Positions 8,977-18,302 of a stretch of DNA of 64,000 nucleotides are shown here, piece by piece. The stretch's first letter is position 1, and each line of letters begins with the position of its first letter. Both the position numbers and the translations under genes were made by a program. The notes beneath the pieces were generated by a model. The model did not search any database, was not told the origin of the DNA, and saw only the letters and a list, made by a program, of their open reading frames with translations. Source of the DNA: Pseudomonadota bacterium (GTDB lineage: Bacteria; Pseudomonadota; Gammaproteobacteria; JAKAQQ01); assembly GCA_027365475.1 (NCBI GenBank), contig DAHXNI010000024.1:1-64000 (forward strand). The letters are read 5' to 3'.

Positions 8977-9372
8977 TCACAAAAGGCGCGTTGATTGCCC
9001 TTGAGCCGTGAGAAGTGCCACCGCCTTCTTGTCGAAGGAAACGAAGGTTTCCCCGCCAAGCCAGTTGCCCTCGTAGGCAATAACGCCATCGGCAAAATCT
9101 CCGCCCGCGTCAAGCACCAGCAAGCCGGCCTCCACGGCGGGCCGGTTCACTTCCACGTTCGCAGCGACCAGTAGTGCCCGGATCGCGCCGGCCGCCTCGG
9201 CTGGCTGGAAACCATATACCCGGAGCAGCACCCAAACAAATTCGCATAGGCACGGCAACGCGACCGCTATCAACTCGGCGTCGGTCAAGACGGTGGCGGC
9301 AACGTTCGCTTGTAGGGGATCGTCGCACACAACAGCACGCACAAGGACATTGGTATCTACCGCGACCTTCAT
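8977..9372 (-). CDS. PIN-domain ribonuclease toxin (VapC-like)
   Basis: 131 residues from the ATG at 9372. The acidic PIN-domain residues are present: D6 in VDTNVLV, Glu in LCEFVWVLL, Asp in GGDFADGVIA and Asp in FVSFDKKA. The family cleaves RNA, often tRNA or rRNA, using a magnesium centre, and is neutralised by the cognate antitoxin encoded just upstream with a 4-base ATGA overlap. The motifs are complete, so it appears functional, unlike the vapC remnant at 4.1 kb. Downstream on the same strand a short peptide frame (about 8890-8970, with SMNEFRRLAAKIDPHLQ) follows the stop. It may be a remnant of something else and is not annotated. Confidence 0.88.
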   Translation of the reverse strand: MKVAVDTNVLVRAVVCDDPLQANVAATVLTDAELIAVALPCLCEFVWVLLRVYGFQPAEAAGAIRALLVAANVEVNRPAVEAGLLVLDAGGDFADGVIAYEGNWLGGETFVSFDKKAVALLTAQGQSTRLL

Positions 9373-9617
9373 TTGCCGGCCCATCCTTGCATAGCCGCCT
9401 CGTTGATTTCTTCGATGGTGGCAACCTTCTGCGTCCTGCCCGCGAGCAGACCGACGAAGCTGGATATCGTCCCAGCGGGCTGCGCCGCCTTGAGTACGCC
9501 CCGACCATCTGGCAATAAGTCCAGCTCGATCTTGTCGCCTGGCCTGATGCCGAGGTGCTGCAGTACGTCCTTCCGAAACGTCACTTGTCCCCGTGCGGTA
9601 ACAGTCAATATGGCCAT
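9369..9617 (-). CDS. AbrB/SpoVT-type antitoxin
   Basis: 82 residues from the ATG at 9617. The N-terminal half, with ARGQVTFRKDVLQHLGI and RPGDKIEL, is a SpoVT-AbrB swapped-hairpin DNA-binding domain. The C-terminal tail, around TIEEINEAAMQG, would bind and block the toxin. It lies directly upstream of the PIN toxin and overlaps it by four bases, the standard antitoxin-first arrangement. Such antitoxins normally repress their own promoter together with the toxin. A frame extending upstream to 9695 is not conserved in character. Confidence 0.88.
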   Translation of the reverse strand: MAILTVTARGQVTFRKDVLQHLGIRPGDKIELDLLPDGRGVLKAAQPAGTISSFVGLLAGRTQKVATIEEINEAAMQGWAGK

Positions 9618-9749
9618 GGTGCTGTGTCCTCGCCATCTCGCAGGTTGACGCTGTGCATGGTAATGCAAAAACGCCTTACTGTCAATGTCCGTCAAACAAT
9701 AGTTTTCCTTGGACAGTCGGTGTGCCAGGCGGGACTTTCGACCGGTTTA

Positions 9750-9900
9750 TAGAACGACGCGGGAATACCCATCCTCTTCAGGGGATGGGATGAAAGCGCC
9801 GCCGCCCGGAAGGGCGGCTATTGCCCCTGGCATTCCCGGATAGTGCGACGGATGACCTCCGCACTGAGCGTCATGGGGCACGAGTTGCAGGCGATGTTTG
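9750..9900 (-). mobile_element. Scar of an IS200/IS605-type element (right end plus tnpA tail)
   Basis: On the minus strand a short frame ends at 9818-9820 with LSAEVIRRTIRECQGQ, resembling the last helix of Y1 (IS200-type) transposases (EVIRQYIE...). Immediately downstream lie two hairpins: GCCGCCC/GGGCGGC at 9801-9818 and CCCATCCTC-ttca-GGGGATGGG at 9768-9789. The second has the 'CATCCC...CTGAAG...GATGGG' look of IS200/IS605 right-end hairpins. No complete transposase or TnpB is present, so only a fragment survives. Assignment rests on pattern resemblance. Confidence 0.45.
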
Positions 9901-10185
9901 CCTATCAACCGTGTGCGGATAAATCCTCTGTATAGGTTTATAGGAACAGCTGCTCGGACACAACTCGAGAGCCGTTCGCTACTTCCAGGCCGCCTTGCGT
10001 ACGGATGCCGTCGGTTACATGGAATACGCAGCGGCCAGCTACGCCCATCACCAGCTGACGGCAAGGCGGATCGGCTCCCGCCGCGTTCCCGGGCCAACCC
10101 CTCGGAGAACGAGTCCAGGTACCGGTCCCTCTCCTCCGTCGCGGGCTACAATGGACGATTGCACTCTTGGTTGAGGAGAAAATCC
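9901..10185. other. Intergenic region upstream of the SDR gene
   Basis: No coding pattern was recognised on either strand. TACAAT at 10147-10152, 34 bases before the SDR start codon, is a candidate -10 element for the rightward operon, but no good -35 lies 17 bases upstream. Confidence 0.35.
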
Positions 10186-10986
10186 ATGCTTGGAATTGAT
10201 CTTGCCGGTCGGAGGGCCTTGATCACGGGCTCGTGTTCCGGATTGGGCCGCGCCATAGCGGAGGCCTTTGCCGAAGCAGGCGCGCACGTTGCGGTGCACT
10301 ACCGTTCTCCCGCCAATCCGGCCGACCAGGCAGCCGCACAAGCCGTCACCGCCTCAATCATCCAGGCTGGCGGGATGGCGCAGACGTTTGCTGCGGACAT
10401 CTCTCAGGCAGACCAGGTTGAGTCGCTCTTCAAGGCCATTGATGGGAGTTTCGGAGGCATCGACATCCTGGTCAACAACGCCGGCATGGACGGCGTGCGC
10501 GCGCTTTGCAGCGAGGGCGATATCGGAGCCTGGGAATCCGTCGTCCGGGTTGATCTTTTCGGTGCCTACTATTGCGCGCGCGAGGCACTGCAGCGCATGA
10601 ATCGACAGAAACGCGGCGTGATCCTCAATATCACATCCGTGCACGAGTTCATTCCGTGGGAGGGCTATAGCGCCTACGCCAGCGCCAAGGCTGGGCTTTC
10701 CATGTTCACCAAAACACTAGCCCAGGAGACTGCTGATGCAGGCATCCGGGTCCTTGCAATCGCACCCGGCGCGATCCAGACCCCGATCAACCAAAGTGTC
10801 TGGTCAAATCCCAAAACACTCCGGGATCTGGATGAGAAAATTGCGATGGGCCGGCTTGGTACTCCGCGTGAAGTCGCTACGGTCGCAGCATTTCTGGCAA
10901 GTGACCTAGCCAGTTACATGACGGGCACGACGGTGGCTGTTGATGGTGGCATGCTCATCTATCCCGAATTCCGTCACGGCGGATGA
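10186..10986 (+). CDS. Short-chain dehydrogenase, glucose 1-dehydrogenase-like
   Basis: 266 residues from the ATG at 10186, with GAGGAG eight bases upstream. This is a classical SDR: cofactor motif TGSCSGLG near the start, the NNAG motif, catalytic Ser in NITSVHE, the YASAK (YxxxK) motif, and the C-terminal VDGGM typical of glucose 1-dehydrogenase/ribitol dehydrogenase-type members. It would oxidise a sugar or alcohol with NAD(P) in the cytoplasm. Three bases separate its stop from the GTG of the GMC oxidoreductase, so the two are co-transcribed. Substrate is unproven; with a GMC enzyme and a carrier, a sugar or polyol oxidation route is likely. Confidence 0.88.
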   Translation: MLGIDLAGRRALITGSCSGLGRAIAEAFAEAGAHVAVHYRSPANPADQAAAQAVTASIIQAGGMAQTFAADISQADQVESLFKAIDGSFGGIDILVNNAGMDGVRALCSEGDIGAWESVVRVDLFGAYYCAREALQRMNRQKRGVILNITSVHEFIPWEGYSAYASAKAGLSMFTKTLAQETADAGIRVLAIAPGAIQTPINQSVWSNPKTLRDLDEKIAMGRLGTPREVATVAAFLASDLASYMTGTTVAVDGGMLIYPEFRHGG

Positions 10987-10989
10987 GGG

Positions 10990-12513
10990 GTGGACGCAGA
11001 CGTCATCATTATCGGAAGTGGTGCCGGGGGAGGCACGCTCGCACGCTCCCTGGCACCATCCGGAGTATCGATTCTCATTCTCGAACGCGGCGATTATCTT
11101 CCACGTGAGCAGCCCAACTGGGAGGCCGAGGCGGTTTTTCGGGAACACCGCTATCACACGCAGGAATGCTGGCACGACTCCCGGGGACGAGCCTTTCGCC
11201 CGATCACGGGATACCATGTCGGCGGCAACACCAAATTTTACGGTGCGGCGATCCTGCGCCGCCGACTCGCCGACTTTGAACCCCGCGAGCACCGCGATGG
11301 AACGACGCCCAGCTGGCCGATCGCCTACAAAGACCTCGCGCCCTACTATGACATCGCTGAACGCTGGTACTTTGCCCACGGACAGGCGGGACTCGATCCG
11401 AACGAACCTCCCCGGGATGAGGCCTTCCCTTATCCTCCCATGGCGCACGAACCCTACATGGCCAGCCTCGTAGAACGTCTGCAGCACCTCGGGCTGCACC
11501 CGTTCCCGCTACCCATCGCCCTCAACCGCAACGCCTCTGATCCGCATACGAGCCCATGCATCCGCTGCACGACCTGTGACGGGTTTCCCTGCCTCGTCCA
11601 TGCCAAAGGCGATGCCGAAGTCTGCGGAATTGAACCGGCTCTACAGCATCCCAATGTCCGTCTCATCCGCAACGAGCGAGTCAAGCGGCTTGAGACCTCT
11701 GCTGATGGACGACAGATCGAGACTGTTCATACGGAAAACGGAGTCTACCGGGCACGGATCGTCGTACTGGCAGCAGGCGCTATCCAGTCTGCGGCGTTGC
11801 TTTTGGCCTCCGCTCATGATCGTGCACCCACGGGCCTTGCCAACCGTAGCGATCAGGTCGGACGCAACTATCTCTGCCACATCAATAGCGCCTGCCTCGC
11901 GATTGATCCGCGTCGGGTGAATCCCACGATCTTCCAAAAAACCATCGGCATCAATGACTTCTATGACCACTCGGGCGATCCCGACTTTCCCTACCCGCTC
12001 GGGCACATCCAGAATCTCGGCAAGGTCACCCCGAGCGTGCTGCAGGCGCAACATCCCCACCTGCCGACCGGAATCGTCCGCTGGATCGCCGAGCACTCGG
12101 TCGACTGGTGGCTCACCACTGAGGATCTTCCTAATCCCGAGAACCGCGTGACGATCGATCCCCAGGGATCCGTCCGCCTCTCTTGGAATCCCCGGAATAC
12201 GGAGAGTCATCGGCACCTGCGGGCGAGCTGGCGGACCCTCCTCCACACGCTGGGTTACCCCATTGTATTGTTCCAACGCATGGGCATTGCAGCCACGGCT
12301 CATCAGGCCGGGACGCTGGTCTTCGGGGAGAACCCGCAAACAAGCGTTCTCAATCCCTGGTGCCAGACCCACGACATCGACAACCTGTACGTTACCGACG
12401 CTTCCTTCATGCCTTCGATCAGTGCGGTGAATCCCTCTCTCACCGTGATGGCCAACGCGATCCGGGTAGCCGAGCATCTGAAGGAGCGATTCGCCGAGGG
12501 TCGGCTGCCCTGA
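10990..12513 (+). CDS. GMC-family FAD-dependent oxidoreductase
   Basis: 507 residues from a GTG. The N-terminus is an FAD-binding Rossmann motif, VIIIGSGAGGGTLA, followed by the GMC signature region GGNTKFYGAAI. The C-terminus has YVTDASFMPSISAVNPSLT, the flavin and active-site loop of the family, and TAHQAGTLVFG contributes a likely catalytic His. An unusual feature is the four-cysteine cluster C190-x2-C193-x2-C196-x4-C201. Related periplasmic sugar dehydrogenases carry an iron-sulfur cluster, but no Tat or Sec signal is visible here. It lies between an SDR and an MFS carrier in one operon and probably oxidises a sugar, polyol or alcohol. Confidence 0.87.
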   Translation: MDADVIIIGSGAGGGTLARSLAPSGVSILILERGDYLPREQPNWEAEAVFREHRYHTQECWHDSRGRAFRPITGYHVGGNTKFYGAAILRRRLADFEPREHRDGTTPSWPIAYKDLAPYYDIAERWYFAHGQAGLDPNEPPRDEAFPYPPMAHEPYMASLVERLQHLGLHPFPLPIALNRNASDPHTSPCIRCTTCDGFPCLVHAKGDAEVCGIEPALQHPNVRLIRNERVKRLETSADGRQIETVHTENGVYRARIVVLAAGAIQSAALLLASAHDRAPTGLANRSDQVGRNYLCHINSACLAIDPRRVNPTIFQKTIGINDFYDHSGDPDFPYPLGHIQNLGKVTPSVLQAQHPHLPTGIVRWIAEHSVDWWLTTEDLPNPENRVTIDPQGSVRLSWNPRNTESHRHLRASWRTLLHTLGYPIVLFQRMGIAATAHQAGTLVFGENPQTSVLNPWCQTHDIDNLYVTDASFMPSISAVNPSLTVMANAIRVAEHLKERFAEGRLP

Positions 12514-13643
12514 AACGGGGAACCACCGGTCTTTTTTGCGCGGGTTTTCTGCAAGGGGCCGCGTTTGTTCTCTTGCCGAGTCTCGGATCGATCCTGGAAC
12601 GTCCGCCCGACCATTTCACAAGTGCCGCCTATGGCCTGCTTTATTTCCCGGAAATCCTGGGCGCGATCCTCAGTGCATGCAGCGCACGGTTCATTCACCG
12701 TCGCTTCGGAGACCGGGTGTTGTTCCGTCTGGGTATTGCCTTCAACATTCTCGGGCTTGCGCTCCTCACCGCAGCCTATTTCGCAAGGGGCTCCACAGCC
12801 TACGACCTGATTCTGGCCGACAGCACCTTCCTCGGCGTCGGCTTCGGTCTCACGAGTACCGCGATCAACCATCTCGCGGCCATGCTCTTTACACGGTCGG
12901 CCACCCGCGCCATCACCGTTCTGAACGCCGTCATCGGAGGGGCGACCGCTTTATCCCCCCTGTTGCTGGGTCTCGCAACGCGACCGATCGGATGGTTCGC
13001 CTGGCCTCTCGTTTTGCTTCTTTTCTGGATCGGGCTCCTCTTGTTACCGACCGCAGCCCCATCGAAGCCCACCACGGACAAGCCGGATCAGGGGCATTTC
13101 CCAATCCTGGCAGTCACGGCTGTTCTGATTTACGCCATCGTCGAAGGCAGTTTCGGAAGCTGGGCCAGCGTTTTTATGAGCGTCAATCATCACTTCGCAC
13201 CCGCCCTTGGGGCGTTGGCCCTATCGTCGTTTTGGGCCAGCATGACCGTCGCGCGGCTCGTCTTCGGCAGCCTTCCGGATCGCCTGCTCTCGCGTCGCAT
13301 GACCTATCTTGCCGCACCATTCGGGATCGCGGCGTGCTTTCTCGCGCTTCCCTGGCTGACTAGCGCATGGGCGCTCATTGCCCTGTTTGCGCTCGCCGGC
13401 GTGGCCACGAGCATCTACTACCCCTACTCCATGGCTTATGCATTATCCGCCGAGCCCGGACAGACAACGTACGTTGCGGGATTACTGGTCGCAGCCCTCA
13501 TGATTGGCGAAGGCATCGGCTCATTTGGTTTGGGCCCGCTCCAGACAGTTGTGAGCCTGCCGGATCTCTACCTGATTTCGGCACTTTGGACGATCCCGCT
13601 CTTTATCTTGGCGCGCCGCATCTCACGGCCGGGGAACCGCTAG
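12510..13643 (+). CDS. MFS transporter (substrate unknown)
   Basis: About 377 residues with 10-12 hydrophobic segments and an MFS-type layout (LGVGFGLTSTAINHLAA in the N-domain, SFWASMTVARLVFGSLPDR between helices of the C-domain). The frame runs on from the end of the GMC gene, but no ATG, GTG or TTG lies at the expected place. The best candidate is a CTG at 12510 overlapping the GMC stop (CTGA), with GAGGGT upstream. Coupled translation from this rare start is inferred, and the true start needs confirmation. The carrier probably moves the substrate or product of the SDR/GMC pair. Confidence 0.75.
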   Translation: MKRGTTGLFCAGFLQGAAFVLLPSLGSILERPPDHFTSAAYGLLYFPEILGAILSACSARFIHRRFGDRVLFRLGIAFNILGLALLTAAYFARGSTAYDLILADSTFLGVGFGLTSTAINHLAAMLFTRSATRAITVLNAVIGGATALSPLLLGLATRPIGWFAWPLVLLLFWIGLLLLPTAAPSKPTTDKPDQGHFPILAVTAVLIYAIVEGSFGSWASVFMSVNHHFAPALGALALSSFWASMTVARLVFGSLPDRLLSRRMTYLAAPFGIAACFLALPWLTSAWALIALFALAGVATSIYYPYSMAYALSAEPGQTTYVAGLLVAALMIGEGIGSFGLGPLQTVVSLPDLYLISALWTIPLFILARRISRPGNR

Positions 13644-13705
13644 TCCGATGCGACTTCGCCTATCCGGCCCATGGCCGACGGATTTCCGATAGAAGCAGGT
13701 TGCAA

Positions 13706-14164
13706 TTAAAATGGAATATCGTCGTCAAACGGCTCGGAACTCTCAGAAGCCCCTTCGCCCGATGCGACCTTGGGTGGCACGACAGCTTTTCCACCCGCAG
13801 GTGCCGTTCCTCCTTCGCTGCCGGCCCCACGTGATCCCAGCATCTGCATTTCGTTCGCGACGATCTCGGTCGAATAATGGGTTTGTCCGTCCTTCTCGTA
13901 AGTCCGCGTCCGGAGACTGCCTTCGATATAGATCTGGGACCCTTTGCGGACGTATTCACCAACAATTTCAGCCAGTCGATTGAAGAACACGACCCGGTGC
14001 CATTCCGTACGCTCTTCCCGTTCGCCGCTCTGCTTGTCCTTCCAGGATGCGCTCGTGGCCAGACGCACGTTGGCGACCGGAGCCCCCGACGGCAGATAGC
14101 GAACCTCGGGATCCGCGCCGACGTTTCCCACCAAAATAACCTTATTCACACCGCGACTGGCCAT
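13706..14164 (-). CDS. ssb: Single-stranded DNA-binding protein
   Basis: 152 residues with the Ssb OB-fold: [27 protein letters not shown] at the start (shown here as its general pattern), then ATSASWKD and [16 protein letters not shown] Gly/Ala-rich linker leads to the acidic tip DDDIPF that recruits replication and repair partners. It coats single-stranded DNA during replication, recombination and repair. It is preceded on the same strand by a YajR-like MFS carrier, the usual gammaproteobacterial arrangement. Confidence 0.96.
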   Translation of the reverse strand: MASRGVNKVILVGNVGADPEVRYLPSGAPVANVRLATSASWKDKQSGEREERTEWHRVVFFNRLAEIVGEYVRKGSQIYIEGSLRTRTYEKDGQTHYSTEIVANEMQMLGSRGAGSEGGTAPAGGKAVVPPKVASGEGASESSEPFDDDIPF

Positions 14165-14259
14165 ATGATTCTCCCGCCTAGGACCATGAACGGCTCATTG
14201 TAGAAGTTCGGCAGCGGATTTGCTGAAAGTGAGCGGTCAGATGAGCCCGAAATCCTCGC

Positions 14260-15594
14260 TCAGACGCCCATTTTCTGGTTCAATTGCAACCTCTCTAGGC
14301 TTTCCTTCGAAAAAATATCGGGATCAAGCCTGAGGTAAAGCAGCTCCTCCTCATTCACGTAACGCCATTCGATCACGCCCGGCACCGTATTCAGGACACT
14401 TCCCCACCCGTCCCCGCGATCCGGGGCCGGAACAACGATCGTCCGGGTCCGTTTCACTTTGCGAATCGGAAATGCAATCACGAACCAGAGCCCGACGAGC
14501 AGCAAATCGAACGCCAGTACCCCAACCTCGCTCCAGTGAGCGAGAACCAGCCCACCCACGGCTCCACCAAGAAAAATCCCGAGAAACTGACCACTCGAAT
14601 AGACGCCCAGGGCCGTTCCGGAAAAGCCGACCGGTGAGATCCGGGATATCCAGGAAGGCAGCAGTGCCTCAAGAAGGGTAAAGGCTGAAAAATAGAGGGC
14701 CAGCGCAACCACCAAGTCTGTCCCCGAACTGCGATCGAGCAAAAGCCAGGCAATCCCGAACCCAAGCCCCAGAATCGCACCCAAAAGATTCATGCGAAAC
14801 CAGCCCCGCGCCTCGGCCAGAATCACAAACGGCAACGAGATCAGAAAAGCACCCGCAAGAATTGGAAGGTAAAGTTTCCAGCTCATGCCAGGAGTGATCC
14901 CAAGGAGATGGCTGGACATTGCCGGCAAAACCAGAAAGAGACTCGTGAGCACTGCCTGCTGGATCGCGATCCCCACATCCAAACGCACGAGATCGGGCTG
15001 TGCAAGTACGATCCGAAGTGCTTGTGCCACCCGTCTCGGCCGAGTCGGAGGATGGGACCATCCGGGCACGCGGACGCTCATCACGAGTGGAATAGCGAGA
15101 AGTGCCGAAACCCCGGTCAGCCAGAATATCCCGGTGAGACCCACAGCGGATGCCAGCAGTGGCCCGAGCACAATCGCCACCGCGAACGACGATCCGATCA
15201 GGGCACCGGCGAGCGCCATGGCCTGAACCCGGTGCTCTTCCCGGGTCACATCGGCGATCATGGCGAGTGTCGCCGATCCGATAGCTCCGAATCCCTGAAA
15301 GAGCCGTCCGATAATAAGCCCCGTGATCGTGGTGGCGAGCGCAGCGACGGCACTCCCCGCAGCAAACAGAATCAACCCGACGATGATGATCCGCTTGCGT
15401 CCGAACCGGTCGGACAACCAGCCAAACGGCAGTTGCAAAAGCCCCTGGGTGAGTCCGTAACTGCCGAGCGCAAGCCCCACCGTAAAGGCGGTTGCTCCAG
15501 CATAATGCGACGAGAGAGCGGCAAAAATCGGGTAGATCATGAACAGGCCGAGCATGCGCAGGGAGAGGACAGCACCCAGTCGGAGGACGCTCAT
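14260..15594 (-). CDS. YajR-like MFS transporter with C-terminal cytoplasmic domain
   Basis: 444 residues from the ATG at 15594 (an ATG at 15654 would add 20 non-conserved residues). The N-terminus, LGAVLSLRMLGLFMIYP, and the loop GWLSDRFGRKR are typical of the YajR branch of the MFS. After 12 membrane segments there is a soluble tail of about 65 residues (PGVIEWRYVNEEELLYLRLD) comparable to the YAM domain of YajR. It is probably a proton-driven exporter; substrates of this branch are not established. It lies directly upstream of ssb and downstream of the acylase gene, all on the minus strand. Confidence 0.88.
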   Translation of the reverse strand: MSVLRLGAVLSLRMLGLFMIYPIFAALSSHYAGATAFTVGLALGSYGLTQGLLQLPFGWLSDRFGRKRIIIVGLILFAAGSAVAALATTITGLIIGRLFQGFGAIGSATLAMIADVTREEHRVQAMALAGALIGSSFAVAIVLGPLLASAVGLTGIFWLTGVSALLAIPLVMSVRVPGWSHPPTRPRRVAQALRIVLAQPDLVRLDVGIAIQQAVLTSLFLVLPAMSSHLLGITPGMSWKLYLPILAGAFLISLPFVILAEARGWFRMNLLGAILGLGFGIAWLLLDRSSGTDLVVALALYFSAFTLLEALLPSWISRISPVGFSGTALGVYSSGQFLGIFLGGAVGGLVLAHWSEVGVLAFDLLLVGLWFVIAFPIRKVKRTRTIVVPAPDRGDGWGSVLNTVPGVIEWRYVNEEELLYLRLDPDIFSKESLERLQLNQKMGV

Positions 15595-15669
15595 GATTTC
15601 GCCACGGCTGAGGGTTGGTCGTCTGTCTGATCCGAACGTACAGGAGTGTGTCATCGCGTTGGGCAGTTT

Positions 15670-18150
15670 TCAGTCGAAGTTCCCAAAGGAGATCCGGTGC
15701 GCGCGGATAGGGCGCGGTTGGCGCGTCTTTTCGGGTTTGAGCAGGAGCACATCGCGAGATCGGCCCGGGTCGAGCGGGGTGGGCAAACCCAAAAGCCAAG
15801 CTCGAAACTCGTCCTGGTAGAAAGGTGAAGCCGGGTTGCCGCTCTCGCCCCCAGGCAACTCGAAAAGACTCCTGGATGGATCCCCCAAATCGACCACGAG
15901 CCGCTCAGTTGCACCCAGTTCGTGAGTCTCAACACGCGGCATGTTCGAATCTCCCGGGATTTCGGTGGGTGGCAGGTCAAGCAGCCAGGGCCCGAGAATC
16001 GGAATACCTGCTGCAATCGGATTGGCAATCTGGATCCGATTATGGCGTCCCCAGGTATCGCGTCGGAACCCTGAACCCGGATGCCACTCCGCACGAATCA
16101 GCCGATCCACCTGATCAATGAGGAATGCGTGCCAACTCGGTTCACGCGGGGTGAGCAACCAAGGCGGCTTGTGTGTGACAAGCCACCAGACAGGTCCTTC
16201 CGCCATGGCCCGCATGGGGTTTTTGAAATGTGGATCATGTTTACGGACGAGGCGGTTAAATGGGCGAAGGACAGCGTGGAAAACCAGTTTCCGAAACTTC
16301 CAGACCAGCCGGTAGCCGACCGATCCAGTACAGGCACAAGCCTGCCAGTGTGAAACGATCCGGTCAAGAGCGATTCGCCTCGGATGGCCACGCCGTAGAG
16401 CTCGCGTGAGAAGGTCTGTGAGGAGCTTCTGCCAGTGTGCGAGATAGCGCGCCCGGTCATCCAGCTCGATCGAGAGCAAATCGCGGGCGGTGATCGGGGT
16501 AGGTAACACTTTCAGATCATTACGGATCTGGCGCGCGCGCGCACCCAGATCGTAGCCACCATCGCCGATCAGTCGGAGCGCACGCCCATCCACGATGCGC
16601 TGGTTCGCCGTCCAGATGAACCCATCCCTGGGATCCAGAATCCGTGGATAGCTCCGGGGCTTCAGATAACCCTGCCAGCGGCACTGTCCATGGGCCCACG
16701 ATTGGGGCCAGATGGGATGGCAATCGCCCACCCGGCGCGGGATCGCGCCCGCCACACTCCAACCGATATTGCCCGCCCGATCGGCCGTAACAAAGTTCTG
16801 TTCCGGGATACCCAGACGGTTGGCTGCCGCAATTGCCTGCTTCACATTCTGCGCCCGCTCGAGTGCACGCTCGGCGTTGATGCGGTAACCACGCAGATCT
16901 TCACCCACCCAGCGGGAGACGAGCAAGACGCCCGAAGCTGTCCGTCCCACCACGGGCCCCCAGATCGTGTCCCGGACCGTGATATGGAAACTCGACCCAC
17001 CACGCACCTCGATACGCTCCGGATGAAGCATCATCCGGCGGATACCGTGGGGCGTCCGGTAACGATTGGGATGCCCTGGAAGCGGGCGCACGCGAATGAG
17101 ATCCGCCCAGTCCCCCTCAGTATTAGTGAATCCCCAAGCCACATGAAAGTTGGTTCCGACCACCAAGGCAGGCACGCCCGGCAGGGTCACTCCGAGAAGC
17201 CGGATGATCCGTCCCCGCTGCGTGCGAAACTCGATTTGAGCGCGATACCAGATGGGTGGCAGAGCGAGATGAAGATGCATGTCATTGGCGAGAAGGGCAG
17301 CGTGGGTTCGTGTGAAGCGTCCTGCCACCGCGAACGCGTTGCTCCCAGCCAGCTTGCTCCCGCCGACTGGCAGCACTCGGGCCAGGTTCTTGAACGCGAC
17401 GGAGCCAGCGAATGCTCCAGGTGGCAGTTTGTGAAGGTCAAACACAGAGGCTGGCGGCGGGGCCGGAACATGCCAAGCCCGACCCACGAGCGGAGCGTCC
17501 CAGCGGTTTCCGGGAGCGGTGAGAAAGCGGTAAAGCGCGGGGGGGAGCCACCGGTGCATGGCCCAGAGATTCTGTGACCGGTGGTCAAAGGGATCTTGCA
17601 GCTCGAGATACATGGCGCCGATCACGAGGTAGCTATCCCACGGGTGCCACGGCTTGGGCCGCAATCCCAAAAGGGCATAAGCGAACGGGCGATGGCGCAT
17701 GTCGCGCAATCCCGCATTGACGCCTCGGCTGTATGCGACCAGGCGTGCCCGCTCGCGGGGTGTGGCACGTGCATAGGCCGCCCGAACCACCGCCTCAAGG
17801 CGAAAGAGCCGGACCCGTTCGTCGTCCCGCAGGGCTTGAGATCCAACCAGCGCTGCAAGCCTCCCGGCTGCCACGCGTCTTAGCAGATCCATCTCGAAAA
17901 AACGGTCTTGCGCCTGAACGAAACCGAGTGCTTCGTAGGCGTCATCCGCATTCCGAGCCTGGATGGTGGGTATCCCTTGCCGGTCCCGTTCGATCCGGAC
18001 GGAATGACTCAGCCCGCTGAGGTCGAGACGGCCCGAAAGGCGTGCGGGACTACCCTGCCACGCCCTCTCGAAGCTCAGTCCCAAGCCGGAAACGACAACG
18101 AGCACACCGAGCAGCATGCCGCTGACCAGCCTCCGAGTTGCCTTTTTCAC
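15670..18150 (-). CDS. Penicillin acylase-family N-terminal-nucleophile hydrolase
   Basis: 826 residues from a GTG at 18150 preceded by GGGGAGG. A membrane or signal segment (LVSGMLLGVLVVVSGLGL) targets it to the periplasm. The alpha region includes RDRQGIPTI and ALGFVQAQDRFFEMDLLRR. The predicted self-cleavage site is G269-S270 in AGSNAFAVAG, where S270 becomes the N-terminal nucleophile of the beta chain. The family hydrolyses amides such as acyl-homoserine lactones or penicillins. Signalling-molecule degradation (quorum quenching) is a plausible but unproven role. Confidence 0.9.
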   Translation of the reverse strand: MKKATRRLVSGMLLGVLVVVSGLGLSFERAWQGSPARLSGRLDLSGLSHSVRIERDRQGIPTIQARNADDAYEALGFVQAQDRFFEMDLLRRVAAGRLAALVGSQALRDDERVRLFRLEAVVRAAYARATPRERARLVAYSRGVNAGLRDMRHRPFAYALLGLRPKPWHPWDSYLVIGAMYLELQDPFDHRSQNLWAMHRWLPPALYRFLTAPGNRWDAPLVGRAWHVPAPPPASVFDLHKLPPGAFAGSVAFKNLARVLPVGGSKLAGSNAFAVAGRFTRTHAALLANDMHLHLALPPIWYRAQIEFRTQRGRIIRLLGVTLPGVPALVVGTNFHVAWGFTNTEGDWADLIRVRPLPGHPNRYRTPHGIRRMMLHPERIEVRGGSSFHITVRDTIWGPVVGRTASGVLLVSRWVGEDLRGYRINAERALERAQNVKQAIAAANRLGIPEQNFVTADRAGNIGWSVAGAIPRRVGDCHPIWPQSWAHGQCRWQGYLKPRSYPRILDPRDGFIWTANQRIVDGRALRLIGDGGYDLGARARQIRNDLKVLPTPITARDLLSIELDDRARYLAHWQKLLTDLLTRALRRGHPRRIALDRIVSHWQACACTGSVGYRLVWKFRKLVFHAVLRPFNRLVRKHDPHFKNPMRAMAEGPVWWLVTHKPPWLLTPREPSWHAFLIDQVDRLIRAEWHPGSGFRRDTWGRHNRIQIANPIAAGIPILGPWLLDLPPTEIPGDSNMPRVETHELGATERLVVDLGDPSRSLFELPGGESGNPASPFYQDEFRAWLLGLPTPLDPGRSRDVLLLKPEKTRQPRPIRAHRISFGNFD

Positions 18151-18302
18151 GCAAACCTCCCCGTCGAGATCGTAGAATAGGTGGCACCCAAACCAGGAAG
18201 GCATGCGCCCCAGCAGAGGAGATCATGTACGGGGCGTTTCAGCCATCTCATGATGCACGATATTGTAACGCCTAGACCGGTCACTGCCGAAGCCCCGCAG
18301 CC

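Noticed and set aside
9898..10185. In-frame extension of the SDR gene upstream of 10186
   Set aside because: The SDR Rossmann motif begins right after the ATG at 10186, which has a good ribosome-binding site; the extension is compositionally odd.
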